Below are positions 47,059 through 56,056 of a stretch of DNA of 64,000 nt, piece after piece. Source of the stretch: Fabrea salina (lineage: Eukaryota > Ciliophora > Heterotrichea > Heterotrichida > Fabreidae); NCBI GenBank assembly GCA_022984795.1, contig JALIHJ010000020.1, positions 186,001 to 250,000 of the forward strand. The letters are read 5' to 3'. Position 1 is the first letter of the stretch. Each line of letters starts with the position of its first letter. The position numbers were made by a program, and so were the translations under genes. The notes under the pieces were generated by a model. It saw only the letters and a list, made by a program, of their open reading frames with translations. It had not been told where the DNA came from and ran no database searches.

Positions 47059-47922
47059 TTAATGCAGTTCTAAAAGCCGGTTGGCGGCTACTTCTAAGTT
47101 GCCTTCACTACTGATTAGGGCTTGTTTAGCTACTTCTTTTTCAAAGCCCATGTTCATAAGGTCTTGTAGGTCTTGACTGTCCACTAAAGATTCCTTTTTG
47201 TCCAAAACTACTTCTCTCTGGGTTTCCAAAGTCTCTCCAAAAAGCTGTTCGTTTGGACCTTTAAGTCTCCACTTAAGACTTACCCAACCTACAACTGGGG
47301 GTGCCTGAACTTCTACCTTGACTCTGACCTTTTCACCAGGTTCAGCTCCAGGTATAGGACTTGAAGTCCACTCCAGGTCGCCTTCAACCAACACCAAAAC
47401 AACTCCACGCCACTTTTGCGAGCCAGTGTTCAAAATAACCCACTCTTCATGAAAAGGTCCGTCAATTGTAGCTTTAGAAGGCTGGGGTTCTTGTTGGTCG
47501 ACTTGCATGTCAAACGAGTTTCCAAGACTCGAAGCTATTGCGTCGCCTGAGTCTTCATAAATTATGTCTGGAGAAGCATAAGTTTTTAAAAGTCTTTCTT
47601 GAGGGCTAATGCCTACACTTTGGCCAAGCTGCAGTTCAGAAGGTAGCTCTGGAACCTGGGGGTTGCTGGTGTAGAACTTGCAAGAAGTGGGTTCTTCTAG
47701 GAGCACCACCACAGTTTCTTGAAAAGGCCTGGTTTCTTCAACTGCTCTTAGTAACTTGTAGTCTTCGTCCAGTTCTACCAAGTCTCCTTCTAAACTCAAG
47801 TAAACAAAACTGAAGTCAGACCTTGAGAACTTGGAAAAGGCTTGCTTGCGCATGGTTCTGATAGATTCTGGAACAACTTCTAAGTCTAGGTATTCATTTT
47901 TGTGAGCTAATCTTACTTTCAT
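47059..47922 (-). CDS. NBR1-like protein: PB1-like, FW and UBA domains
   Basis: 287 residues. The N-terminus (about 1-80) has a PB1-like layout (VRLAHKNEYLDLEV, then FVYLSLEGDLVELDEDYKLL with an acidic D-x-D/E pattern). Residues about 150-240 carry an FW (four-tryptophan) domain: FHEEWVILNTGSQKW, then WRL and a terminal beta strand. A UBA domain closes the protein (about 248-286: LQDLMNMGFEKEVAKQAL). PB1-FW-UBA is the core of NBR1 selective autophagy receptors, which bind ubiquitin and cargo. The ZZ zinc finger of animal NBR1 is missing, and no clear LC3-interacting motif stands out. The stop faces the PX gene's stop across 4 nt. Confidence 0.85.
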   Translation of the reverse strand: MKVRLAHKNEYLDLEVVPESIRTMRKQAFSKFSRSDFSFVYLSLEGDLVELDEDYKLLRAVEETRPFQETVVVLLEEPTSCKFYTSNPQVPELPSELQLGQSVGISPQERLLKTYASPDIIYEDSGDAIASSLGNSFDMQVDQQEPQPSKATIDGPFHEEWVILNTGSQKWRGVVLVLVEGDLEWTSSPIPGAEPGEKVRVKVEVQAPPVVGWVSLKWRLKGPNEQLFGETLETQREVVLDKKESLVDSQDLQDLMNMGFEKEVAKQALISSEGNLEVAANRLLELH

Positions 47923-47936
47923 TTATTAAGAGTTAC

Positions 47937-49757
47937 TTATGCTTCTTGCAGTTCCTGGTAAACTTCTTCCATGTCAACAGTAAAGTTGCCTTTATCCCAG
48001 TGCCTCAACAAAGTAGCTTCTTCTTGGTAAGTCAGGCGCACTTCAAGCTGCTCTAAGGCATTTAGGAACTCTTTATAAGGAATGGCCTTTCCTAACCCTT
48101 CGTCAATGTTTTCTAGAATCTTAATCAAGAACGCTTGCCGCGACCCCCAAGTGCTGGAGTTACTAGTTATCTTCTTCAAGATGTCTCTGTAACTAGCTTG
48201 TGGGAACTCTCTAGGACGTGCTTCCATGTAGTTGTGTGTGTAGTCATCACACTTAGTCAGGAAGAACCTGTAGCCTTGCAGAATCACAGTGTTGCCTATA
48301 ATGTGGTCTGTATTTTTGTAGTAAGTGTTCGTGTAAGGGTTCTTGTACTTCCTGCGCTCCAAAAACTTACCACCTACAATTCCAGAGTTCCTGTCAACTA
48401 CTTCGTAAACCTTTATAGTGTCATCGCTAGGGTAGAAGCCCACTATGAACTTCCTGAGGTCGTCCTCAGAGTTAGGACTGACTAGTTTGGCTTCGAACCT
48501 CATGACATGCTGGTCGTTGTCGAACATCTTGTACATGTCAGGCTTGGGTGGGTTAGGTCTGAGTCTTAAAACGTTGCCTATGCTGTCTTCTTCAGTTCCG
48601 TAACCGTTGTGCGGGGGAATGGGGTTTGAAGGAACAAAGTCTTTGGACTTGCTGATTTTGATAGGAGTCATTTCGTTACCCAAGTTCTGGATGTACCACC
48701 TCCTAGTGAACTCGTCGCAGTCGTACACAAGCAAGTCTTTTCCGTAAACATGGATGTAGTTGCCCGTGACTAGGTCGATTGGCCTGTAGTGCTCTTCGTT
48801 CCTCAGAGAAAGAGCTGGACAGGGAGTCAGTATAGGACTGCGGGGAACTTTCATTCTTTTGAGCATCATGGAGAAGTTCTCAGTGCCTGAGTTGACTTGC
48901 TTGAGTTCTTTAATTTCCATGGTGTCGTCTGACAAGTAGTAGTTTGCTTTGTAGAACTTAAGGCCTCCGTCGTAAGAAGTGTCGTTCCAAAGCACGTTGA
49001 GGCTAAGTACTTTTCTGTCGTTGTCAAGGAAGCTTTTGAGGTTCCTGTTGGGGTGGCCTCCTCCCAGTTTGACTTCGTTGTACTCCTTGTAGTCCATGGC
49101 GTCTCCAGGTCTTTGTTTGAAGTTGACCATAAGTCTTGTTTTGTCGAAGTTGTCCTCAGGGAAGGGTTCAGCAGGTTCAAGTGGGTACCCTGCTTCTTCG
49201 TAAAAGTTGCGAGTGAAGTCGTCGCAGTCCACAATTCTAAACACTCTTCCGTAGAACTCTAAGTTTTTCCTAGGACCGAAGTCTCCCCAAGTGTAGTGGC
49301 CTCCTTCAGGTTTAGGGACTCTGTGCTTCTTAATAAACACTCCTTGGGGAATTCCGCTGTTTTCAACTTTAGGCTCAGTTACGTAGGTGGTTTCGTCGTC
49401 CAGGTGGTGCATGATCACGCACTTCCTCACTCTGAAGTTTTCACTGGGGCTTTCTTGCACGGGTTCTTGGAAGTAAGCGTAGAATCTCAACACTTGTCTA
49501 TCGTACTTGAGCCAAGTAGGGGGGTTTCTGGGGATGGCTTTGTTTTTGGGAGTGCGGACAGACCTAGTTTGGTAGCCTGTGAACTGGGAGTTTTTGAGCT
49601 CTTCAGCCACGTTGGGGTCTATAACTTCTTCTTGGAGTTTGGTGCTTTCGGTCATGTGGCCTCCTCTTACATTGAACATCTGGTGTTTGTGGAATTTGGT
49701 TTTAGTGGGGTCGCTGAAGGAGAAGCCGGGGAGTTTGGGAAGCTGAGTTGGTTCCAT
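47937..49757 (-). CDS. EFHC1/Rib72-like DM10 protein
   Basis: 606 residues with three DM10 domains (about 85-190, 230-345 and 400-510), the signature of EFHC1/2 and Chlamydomonas Rib72. Landmarks include YDRQVLRFYAYFQEP, DRKVLSLNVLWNDTSYDGG and NDQHVMRFEAKL, each beginning a DM10. A C-terminal EF-hand-like segment (KAIPYKEFLNALEQLEV) completes the family layout. Rib72 is a luminal protein of the axonemal doublet A-tubule (microtubule inner protein). It is also present in other ciliates. The start is 46 nt from the kinesin-13 stop. Confidence 0.93.
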   Translation of the reverse strand: MEPTQLPKLPGFSFSDPTKTKFHKHQMFNVRGGHMTESTKLQEEVIDPNVAEELKNSQFTGYQTRSVRTPKNKAIPRNPPTWLKYDRQVLRFYAYFQEPVQESPSENFRVRKCVIMHHLDDETTYVTEPKVENSGIPQGVFIKKHRVPKPEGGHYTWGDFGPRKNLEFYGRVFRIVDCDDFTRNFYEEAGYPLEPAEPFPEDNFDKTRLMVNFKQRPGDAMDYKEYNEVKLGGGHPNRNLKSFLDNDRKVLSLNVLWNDTSYDGGLKFYKANYYLSDDTMEIKELKQVNSGTENFSMMLKRMKVPRSPILTPCPALSLRNEEHYRPIDLVTGNYIHVYGKDLLVYDCDEFTRRWYIQNLGNEMTPIKISKSKDFVPSNPIPPHNGYGTEEDSIGNVLRLRPNPPKPDMYKMFDNDQHVMRFEAKLVSPNSEDDLRKFIVGFYPSDDTIKVYEVVDRNSGIVGGKFLERRKYKNPYTNTYYKNTDHIIGNTVILQGYRFFLTKCDDYTHNYMEARPREFPQASYRDILKKITSNSSTWGSRQAFLIKILENIDEGLGKAIPYKEFLNALEQLEVRLTYQEEATLLRHWDKGNFTVDMEEVYQELQEA

Positions 49758-49803
49758 TTTATTTGAAAAACTGCCATTAACTGCTTAGATTAATTCGAAG
49801 TAG

Positions 49804-51585
49804 TTATTTTTTAAAGGATTTGAAAGTGTTGGTGATGTGGTTGCTGGTGACTTCTTCGTCTTTCAGACACTTTTTGAAGTCTTGGAGTTTTCCAAACAAG
49901 TTTTGGTAGATGTTTAGTTTCTTCTTTACAAGGGTTTCTAGGTCTTGGACGTACTGGTCGATGTCGTACTCTCCGCACTTTTCTCCCTGAACTGAGTCAA
50001 TTAAGTTCCCTTCTTGAGTCAGTATAGAAGCGTCTTGCTTAATGGAATCAACGTGGGTGTTGAGGAGTTCCTCTTCTTTTTCCAGTAAAGCTTCTACTTG
50101 TTTTTGGAAGTTGTTAAACTCTTGCTGGAACACAGGGTCTTCTTCTGGTTCGTCTTGGGCACTTTGGTAGTTTTCAGCTTTGTACTCTTCTTGAACTGGC
50201 CTTCTGTCTTTGGAGTTGTCTTTGAGTCGGTCAGCGTACCTCAGAGTGTTCAGAGTGTGGTCTGCTGAAGTGTGCCCTGGACTTATGCAACTCAGCATCA
50301 CTATTTTGTTGTTTCTGCCTGTGAAGGAGTCCCTCAGCACCAAAGTTAGTTTGGAACCTCTGTAGGGCACATGGCCTTCGCCTGTAGAAAGAGCTCTTAT
50401 GCACTCTTTAAGAGCTAGCAGACTCTTGTTGATTTCAGCACCTTCAAGTCTTCTTTGGCGGTTGTTGCTCATGCAATCCTGGGCTCTTTCGCTTCCAGCT
50501 AAGTCAACTAGAATTAGTTTGCCTCTTTGCTTTCCTTTAGCAACACTTATTTGGCAAATGGCGTGGGAACGCGAAGAGTCTTCGTTAGAAGTAGTTGCGT
50601 GGGTTGTTCTGACTGAATTCCCGTACTCAATTAAAGACTGGATTTCCGAAACAGAACTTGCTTGCTTTTCAACCAGTCCTTGGATCTGGATACTGCCTAC
50701 TCCATCTTCGAGGATCCTTAGTTTTTCTTTGTTGTTGAGTAAGTCCATGCACCTGCCTCCGTAAATCTCATAAAAACTCATAGTAAACTGGAACCCTGAC
50801 TTTGCTAAACGGAACAAGTCCGATACAATGTTGCTTTGGAGGGCCTTCATGGTGTAGGTCTTTCCAGAGCCAGTTTGTCCGTAAGCAAAGCAAGTGACAG
50901 TTCCGTTGTTGAGGATGAAAGGACACAGACTTTTTAGGGTGTAGGAGTAAACTGTGTCGTTGGTTTCTTCTTCTCCAAAAGTGTTGTCGAAGTTGAACTC
51001 GTGGTTTACTAAGTACTTAGTGATCCCGTCGACTTTGTACTTAGGTTCGTGGACCAGCACACAAGGACTTACACAGGTGTTGGCGTCGATTTCTCCGTTC
51101 TTTTCTTCTTTAGAAAAAATAGGACGTTTGCGCACACACACATAGATTTTCATGTCTTCAGCAGTCACGTAAGAAACGTTTTTTCTGAGGTTTTCTCTGT
51201 ACTCGTCTATCATGATTTGGAACTCCACGTCACAGACTTTGCCGTTAGCTTCGTTTTCGAGCTTTTTTTCTTGTTTGAGGATCTTTTCTTCTTCCATTTT
51301 GCGTCTGCGTTCTTCTCTCCGACGCGAAATAGCGTCGATTTCTTCTAGGGTGCTTTTGGGTTTTTTGGCGTTGTTTTCGGAGATGCCTGAAGCTTTTTTG
51401 AGTCTTTGGATTCTTTGTTGGTGGGTTCCGAACACAGGGAGGCCTTTGTTTTTGAGTTGAGAAACTACTTGGTCGTTAGACATGTTTTCGATTTCTTGTC
51501 TTTTTTTCTCGTTTTGGACTTGTTTGACTTTTTCAAGTCGGTTCTTGTTTGCTTGGACTTGGGTGGGAGGGTTTTTTCGGTTCAT
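49804..51585 (-). CDS. Kinesin-13 microtubule depolymerase
   Basis: 593 residues. The motor domain occupies about 145-480, in the middle of the protein, as kinesin-13 requires. P-loop GQTGSGKTYT, switch I NEDSSRSHA and switch II DLAGSER are intact. The kinesin-13 loop-2 KVD motif is present in YKVDGITKYLVNHE. A basic neck lies before the motor (EEIDAISRRREERRRKMEEE). The N-terminus has a SAP-like segment (QLKNKGLPVFGTHQQRIQRL). These motors use ATP to remove tubulin from microtubule ends and regulate spindle and cilium length. Upstream, 58 nt separate it from the Ariadne-like gene. Confidence 0.94.
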   Translation of the reverse strand: MNRKNPPTQVQANKNRLEKVKQVQNEKKRQEIENMSNDQVVSQLKNKGLPVFGTHQQRIQRLKKASGISENNAKKPKSTLEEIDAISRRREERRRKMEEEKILKQEKKLENEANGKVCDVEFQIMIDEYRENLRKNVSYVTAEDMKIYVCVRKRPIFSKEEKNGEIDANTCVSPCVLVHEPKYKVDGITKYLVNHEFNFDNTFGEEETNDTVYSYTLKSLCPFILNNGTVTCFAYGQTGSGKTYTMKALQSNIVSDLFRLAKSGFQFTMSFYEIYGGRCMDLLNNKEKLRILEDGVGSIQIQGLVEKQASSVSEIQSLIEYGNSVRTTHATTSNEDSSRSHAICQISVAKGKQRGKLILVDLAGSERAQDCMSNNRQRRLEGAEINKSLLALKECIRALSTGEGHVPYRGSKLTLVLRDSFTGRNNKIVMLSCISPGHTSADHTLNTLRYADRLKDNSKDRRPVQEEYKAENYQSAQDEPEEDPVFQQEFNNFQKQVEALLEKEEELLNTHVDSIKQDASILTQEGNLIDSVQGEKCGEYDIDQYVQDLETLVKKKLNIYQNLFGKLQDFKKCLKDEEVTSNHITNTFKSFKK

Positions 51586-51643
51586 TTTTGAATTATGAAA
51601 GACATTTCTGGTAAGAACTTTTAAATTTAGTCATATTAGTGCA

Positions 51644-53152
51644 TTAAGAAGTCAGTCCATTTTCAATGCCTTCAAGTAAGTTTTCTAAGAACTTCTTAGT
51701 AACTTGGGTGTAGTTTGTGAGGTCGCTTTTATACTGGTAAAAAGGAGACTTGTTAAGAACTTCAGGGTCCAAAAACGGGTCCAGGGGCTTTTCTACAAGT
51801 TCGTGCAGGTGCTCGGTGTTTTCTTCTAGTTTTTCTTGGAGATGCTCGAATAAGTTCTTTTCGGGGCCAGATTCTAAGTAGTAACCAAAAGCATAGGTCC
51901 ACTTAAGTACTCTGCGGCAGGTGATCACTTGTTCAGCGCCCAACTTGAGGAACTCCACTTCGCCTATGGGGTAGTTCTTCATGTCATGCAGCAGTTGCAT
52001 CTTTTCTTCCATAGCTCCTAACTGCTCCTGAGAAGCTATTCTTTGTGCTTTTTCGTGGTTGTTAAACCTTTCGAAGTACCACATGTACTTGTTGAGTTCT
52101 GTTTTGATGTCAGCTCTTTTTTTCTCTTCTTTGCTTAGTTTGCTTTGCTCGTTGTTCATCTGTTCTTCGTACTTGTTGCACCTGTAGAACCCTCCTGTCG
52201 CAGAGTTGTGGTCAGCCCACGGGCCCTGACACAGCCAACAGAACTCAAAACCACACCCACCTGCTTCCTTCCTGCAAGTCATGTGGTTGCAGCCTTGGTT
52301 TTTTTCAATTGGCTTCTTGCACTTAGGGCACTCTTTAGTGTTGGCCAGGATCCAAGTGATGTTTTCAGACTCGTTGGAGTTCTTGACTTTCCACTCTTTA
52401 ACTAGACTGCAGGGAGCAGGTCTGTGGGCTTCCTCTCCACAACTAAAGCAAAACACAAGCCCGCACTTACACTCTATTTCGTGAAGTCCTAAGTTGGGGT
52501 ACTCTGCCACGTAGTTGCACCCTGGTGCAGGACAAAACTTGTAAACTGGGTTCTGGTGGGCAAAGTTTTCGCACTTAAGTCGTTTGTAAATCCAAAGGTT
52601 GTCGCTTGTGATATGTTTGAGGATCATGGTTTCTGGCAAAGCAAGTGTGCAGGAGTGCATGGGACATCTAGAGCCTATTACAGTGTTAGAAAGTACTAAG
52701 TTGTCTATGTATAACCCCCAGCACTTGTTGCAGAACCCATGGCTGCACTGAAGTGCATCTTTGGACTCTTTAAGTTCGTAGCAAATTGGGCAGGCTCCTT
52801 CGTACCCCTGGATAAGTTTAATTGCTCCTAACTTGACTCCTCTGCTTTTTTCATAGTCAAAGTTGTCACAAGGAAGCGAGATTCCAGCCTCAACTCTAAC
52901 TTTCAACTCGTTGTCTAACCAGTCATCTTGCAACTTGTGCACTTTCCACATGTAAAATTGCAGCAGAATCAAAGCTTCGTCTTGAGAAATCCCCAAAAGT
53001 TCTGAGTACTCCTCTACTGTTTGGTTTAACTTGTTTTCGAGTTGGTCTAGAGGAATGATTTCGTATGAGTTTTGGCGTCTCAGACTGGGTGAAGGACTTT
53101 CGTCTTCTTCGTATTCCATTTCCCAGTCACTATCGAAAGAAGAATCTGACAT
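51644..53152 (-). CDS. Ariadne-like RBR E3 ubiquitin ligase (ARIH-type)
   Basis: 502 residues. An acidic N-terminus (DWEMEYEEDES) is followed by a UBA-like helical region (SELLGISQDEALILLQFYMW). RING1 begins CPICYELKESKDALQC, the in-between-RING domain follows (CKCGLVFCFSCGEEAH), and RING2 has the catalytic Cys in EKNQGCNHMTCRKE. The C-terminal helical Ariadne domain (EQLGAMEEKMQLL to the end) autoinhibits the enzyme in animal ARIH1, whose partners are neddylated cullins. This is the second RBR ligase in the window, but the two are different subfamilies. Confidence 0.92.
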   Translation of the reverse strand: MSDSSFDSDWEMEYEEDESPSPSLRRQNSYEIIPLDQLENKLNQTVEEYSELLGISQDEALILLQFYMWKVHKLQDDWLDNELKVRVEAGISLPCDNFDYEKSRGVKLGAIKLIQGYEGACPICYELKESKDALQCSHGFCNKCWGLYIDNLVLSNTVIGSRCPMHSCTLALPETMILKHITSDNLWIYKRLKCENFAHQNPVYKFCPAPGCNYVAEYPNLGLHEIECKCGLVFCFSCGEEAHRPAPCSLVKEWKVKNSNESENITWILANTKECPKCKKPIEKNQGCNHMTCRKEAGGCGFEFCWLCQGPWADHNSATGGFYRCNKYEEQMNNEQSKLSKEEKKRADIKTELNKYMWYFERFNNHEKAQRIASQEQLGAMEEKMQLLHDMKNYPIGEVEFLKLGAEQVITCRRVLKWTYAFGYYLESGPEKNLFEHLQEKLEENTEHLHELVEKPLDPFLDPEVLNKSPFYQYKSDLTNYTQVTKKFLENLLEGIENGLTS

Positions 53153-53173
53153 TTATAAGCTATAAGTTTTTTA

Positions 53174-54286
53174 TTAGTGCGATGTGGTAGACTCGTGGTA
53201 CTCTACATTCCTCAGCAGAATCTTGGAGCTTGGGTGATAGATGTCGGTGTAGAGTTCGTGGTCTTCTGGGAAGGGGTCTTCAAGGGCCTTTTTGGCAGCT
53301 TCGTTCACAGCTTGCCTTACTTCTTTTTCGATGTCTTTGAGTTCCTGTTCTGAACTTAAACTGTGCTCAACCAGCAACTGCTTGACCTTTTCTATGGGGT
53401 CTTTTTGGGCTCGCATGCTTTGGATCTCTTCTCGGTTTCTGTAACTTATGCCTGGGTCGGACATTGAGTGACCGTGGTACCTGTAAGTGAGGAACTCGAG
53501 CCACACTGGACCGTTGTCGATGGAGTAGTTTTTAACGGCCTTGATGGTTTCCCTAACGTTGAAAATGTCTTGTGCATCTATTTGGATTCCAGGAATGCGG
53601 TCTCCTCTTCTGAAGATTTCAGGGTTGAAACACGACCTTTCAATTGAAGTCCCCATGCCGTACAAGTTGTTTTCGCAGATAAAAATAGCTGGCAGTTTCC
53701 ACAAACCAGCCATGTTTGCTCCTTCGTACAACTGACCCTGGTTAGAAGCCCCGTCGCCGTACATAACGAAAGCACAGTTCTTTTTGTTCCTGTACTTAAG
53801 TTCAAAAGCCAAACCCACTCCTACAGGACACTGAGCTCCTACGATTCCGTTGCCTCCGTAAAAGTTAGTTTCCTTGTTGTAGTAGTGCATAGAGCCTCCT
53901 TTGCCCTTAGAAGAACCTGTTTTTCTGCCAAACATCTCAGCAAAAATAGCGTGTGGAGACTCACCTCTCATGTAAGCTTGGCCATGATCTCTGTAAGCAG
54001 TGATCAAGTAGTCTTCAAAAGTAGCCCCTGCCTCCATGCCTACTGCCACTGCTTCTTGCCCGTCGGACAAGTGGCAGAAGCCCCTGATTTCTTTGTTCTT
54101 GTAGTAGTTGTCAGCAGTGATTTCTATACGGCGAATAGTAATCATGTCACGTAGGTACTGAATAAGCTCTTCCTTGGTGGTGGTTGCTTCTTTGGGCAGA
54201 AAGGACTCTTCAAGGTTGTGGAACTTAGAACTGGGAAGGGGCACTTTTATTGAGGAGAAACCTCTGGCAAAGGCTCTTTTCAACAT
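53174..54286 (-). CDS. PDHA1: Pyruvate dehydrogenase E1 subunit alpha, mitochondrial
   Basis: 370 residues. The N-terminus MLKRAFARGFSSIKV is a short mitochondrial presequence. The thiamine-diphosphate motif starts YGDGASNQGQLYEG and ends with CENNLYGMGTS. The phosphorylation loop YRYHGHSMSDPGISYR has the conserved Ser of human site 1, so inhibition by PDH kinase is plausible. This subunit pairs with E1 beta (not in the window) to decarboxylate pyruvate. The length matches other mitochondrial alpha subunits. Confidence 0.96.
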   Translation of the reverse strand: MLKRAFARGFSSIKVPLPSSKFHNLEESFLPKEATTTKEELIQYLRDMITIRRIEITADNYYKNKEIRGFCHLSDGQEAVAVGMEAGATFEDYLITAYRDHGQAYMRGESPHAIFAEMFGRKTGSSKGKGGSMHYYNKETNFYGGNGIVGAQCPVGVGLAFELKYRNKKNCAFVMYGDGASNQGQLYEGANMAGLWKLPAIFICENNLYGMGTSIERSCFNPEIFRRGDRIPGIQIDAQDIFNVRETIKAVKNYSIDNGPVWLEFLTYRYHGHSMSDPGISYRNREEIQSMRAQKDPIEKVKQLLVEHSLSSEQELKDIEKEVRQAVNEAAKKALEDPFPEDHELYTDIYHPSSKILLRNVEYHESTTSH

Positions 54287-54370
54287 TTATTATGGTTATT
54301 CAAGTAACTACTTAAGTGTTTAATAACTGTAAACTTCACGAATATGGAATTGTGGCAATTAAAGTTAAGA
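54287..54370. other. Longest intergenic gap; nothing recognised
   Basis: 84 nt between the PDH E1 alpha start and the small MGC-protein stop. A/T-rich. I searched both strands by eye for a tRNA (anticodon arm, T-loop) and for a further small ORF. Only a 14-codon ORF is present on the plus strand, and no tRNA-like pattern is visible. Confidence 0.6.
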
Positions 54371-54577
54371 TTACTCTGGGCTTTCTGAGTGGATTTTTAT
54401 TCTATATATACTTTCGTCCACCTTGAACTCACACAACAGGGAGGAACCCTCAGATTTAGGTGGAGAGGGTATCTCTATATGCTTGAAGTCGATGTTTTTT
54501 GTTTCCTCTCCTAGTTCGTTTTTGTGTGAGAAAACTGCAGCATCAGACACCTTTTTTTTGGTATTAAAACAACCCAT
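54371..54577 (-). CDS. Small protein with myristoylation/palmitoylation-type N-terminus
   Basis: 68 residues. MGCFNTKKK has Gly2 for N-myristoylation, adjacent Cys3 for palmitoylation, and a basic patch, together a strong signal for dual lipid anchoring at the plasma membrane. The remainder is polar without a known domain. It has its own 39-nt upstream gap with TAATAATT-like sequence, which supports it as a real gene despite its size. No family is recognised. Confidence 0.65.
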   Translation of the reverse strand: MGCFNTKKKVSDAAVFSHKNELGEETKNIDFKHIEIPSPPKSEGSSLLCEFKVDESIYRIKIHSESPE

Positions 54578-54616
54578 TCAATTATTATCCATATTTCTAA
54601 CTCTTCAATTAGTTAA

Positions 54617-56053
54617 TCACTTTTTGAGTCTTCCCGGTCTTTTGTTCATTCTTTGGGGCAGTCTGACAAGTTTGAGTTTGGGCTTTTGGGTTCTTTTTTC
54701 GATTTCAGAAACTAAGTTAGGCAGAAGGGGGTTGCCTTGGAGTTTGTTTTTGATCAGTTCTAAAGCTTCAGTTGTTTCTTCTGGTTTCACGATCTCTAAC
54801 AAAGCTCCTAAGAACTCTTCGGTTTCTATGAGTTTGCAACTCAGCAATTGGATGTTTTCAAGTAGCACTGGGAACTTACTTTCTAAGTTGCTTGGGAAGA
54901 GCTTGTTTAGCACTTGGGAGACTCCTTGAGGAGGAACTCCTGCCATTGAGAGTTGGCTCCTAAGGTCTTCTTGAGTGGACTTGTTCTCTGCAAGTAAGTT
55001 GGCTAGTTCTTGGGAAGTGAGTTTTTCTTGTTTGAACTCTTCGATGTAAGTATGCAGCGGCAAAGCTTTAGGTGCACCTTGGAGACTTGGAAACTCTTCA
55101 GCTGAGAAAAAAGGATTGTGCTGAGTTCTTTGGACCTGAGGCTGCATTTCAGAGGAGTTCCTTAGTCTGAAGCCCAAGTTGATTCTTGGGTGCTTGTTTT
55201 TGTTATGGACTTTTAACTCGTTTTTAGTTTTAAACAAGTGGTTGTTCTTTTGAATGCAGTTTTGGTTTTTGCAAACGTAGTGGAGTAAGTTTTGGTGGTA
55301 CTCAAGTTCATTAAGCTCGTCAAAAGTTTGGAAGCACAGTGTGCAGATGTACTCGTCAAAAGATTCTTCTGAACTTAGGGAGTTAACAAAGGAGTCTTCA
55401 CTTTGTTCCTCAAAAAACCCTGAATGTATTTCTCGGATGTGAGTGCTTAGTTCTCTAGGACTCCCAAAAACCATTTCGTAGCCGAACTCACAGTTGTTGC
55501 ACAGGTAGTGCTTCATTTCGTTGTGCTTTCTGAGAGACCGAGTGTCAAAGAGGTACTCAGGACACAAACTGCACTGGACATGGTTCTTTTTAAGGTGTTG
55601 TTGGTACTGACTTGCACCAAAGAACTCAGCTTCTAAAGCAAACATTTTGCAGTTTTCAAGACAAAGCAGACACAAGTGACTTTTGTGAGCCCTTAAAACG
55701 TGTTGGTCCAGTTCACAATAAGACTCAAAAACTTTCGAACACTGCTTGCAAACAACCTTGGTAAGTTTCTGGATTCTGTAGAACTCAGCTTTGTCTTCAA
55801 AGTGCATTCTGGAGTTTTTTTCGAAGACTAACTTACAAGTTTTTTTGTTTTTTAACTGGTTGCAGAACTCTGAGTAACTTTTAGAGTGACTAGGAGTCAC
55901 AAAGATATGGTTAGGTTTCTTTCTGCAAATAGGACACTTGCTGGTGGCTGAGAAGTACCTCATTTTGAACCAGCACTCAGAACAGATCTCAAGGTGTCCG
56001 CACTCCTGCACACAAACTTGTATTATTTTTCCAGAGCAAAGCAAACACTCCAT
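54617..56053 (-). CDS. ZNF598/Hel2-like RING and C2H2 E3 ligase
   Basis: 478 residues. An N-terminal RING (CLLCSGKIIQVCVQECGH, then C-P-I-C-R) is followed by about five C2H2-type fingers (about 105-270), for example CKQCSKVFESYCELDQH and CSLCPEYLFDTRSLRKH. A Pro/Gln-rich linker, FFSAEEFPSLQG (a motif found in this family) and a helical tail follow. ZNF598 and yeast Hel2 detect collided ribosomes and ubiquitinate small-subunit proteins in ribosome-associated quality control. The stop is TGA, one of two in the window. The next gene upstream on the same strand ends 3 nt before its start. Confidence 0.88.
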   Translation of the reverse strand: MECLLCSGKIIQVCVQECGHLEICSECWFKMRYFSATSKCPICRKKPNHIFVTPSHSKSYSEFCNQLKNKKTCKLVFEKNSRMHFEDKAEFYRIQKLTKVVCKQCSKVFESYCELDQHVLRAHKSHLCLLCLENCKMFALEAEFFGASQYQQHLKKNHVQCSLCPEYLFDTRSLRKHNEMKHYLCNNCEFGYEMVFGSPRELSTHIREIHSGFFEEQSEDSFVNSLSSEESFDEYICTLCFQTFDELNELEYHQNLLHYVCKNQNCIQKNNHLFKTKNELKVHNKNKHPRINLGFRLRNSSEMQPQVQRTQHNPFFSAEEFPSLQGAPKALPLHTYIEEFKQEKLTSQELANLLAENKSTQEDLRSQLSMAGVPPQGVSQVLNKLFPSNLESKFPVLLENIQLLSCKLIETEEFLGALLEIVKPEETTEALELIKNKLQGNPLLPNLVSEIEKRTQKPKLKLVRLPQRMNKRPGRLKK

Positions 56054-56056
56054 TTA

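Noticed and set aside
54287-54370. tRNA in the longest gap
   Set aside because: No acceptor, anticodon or T-arm pattern is visible on either strand; the stretch is A/T-rich.
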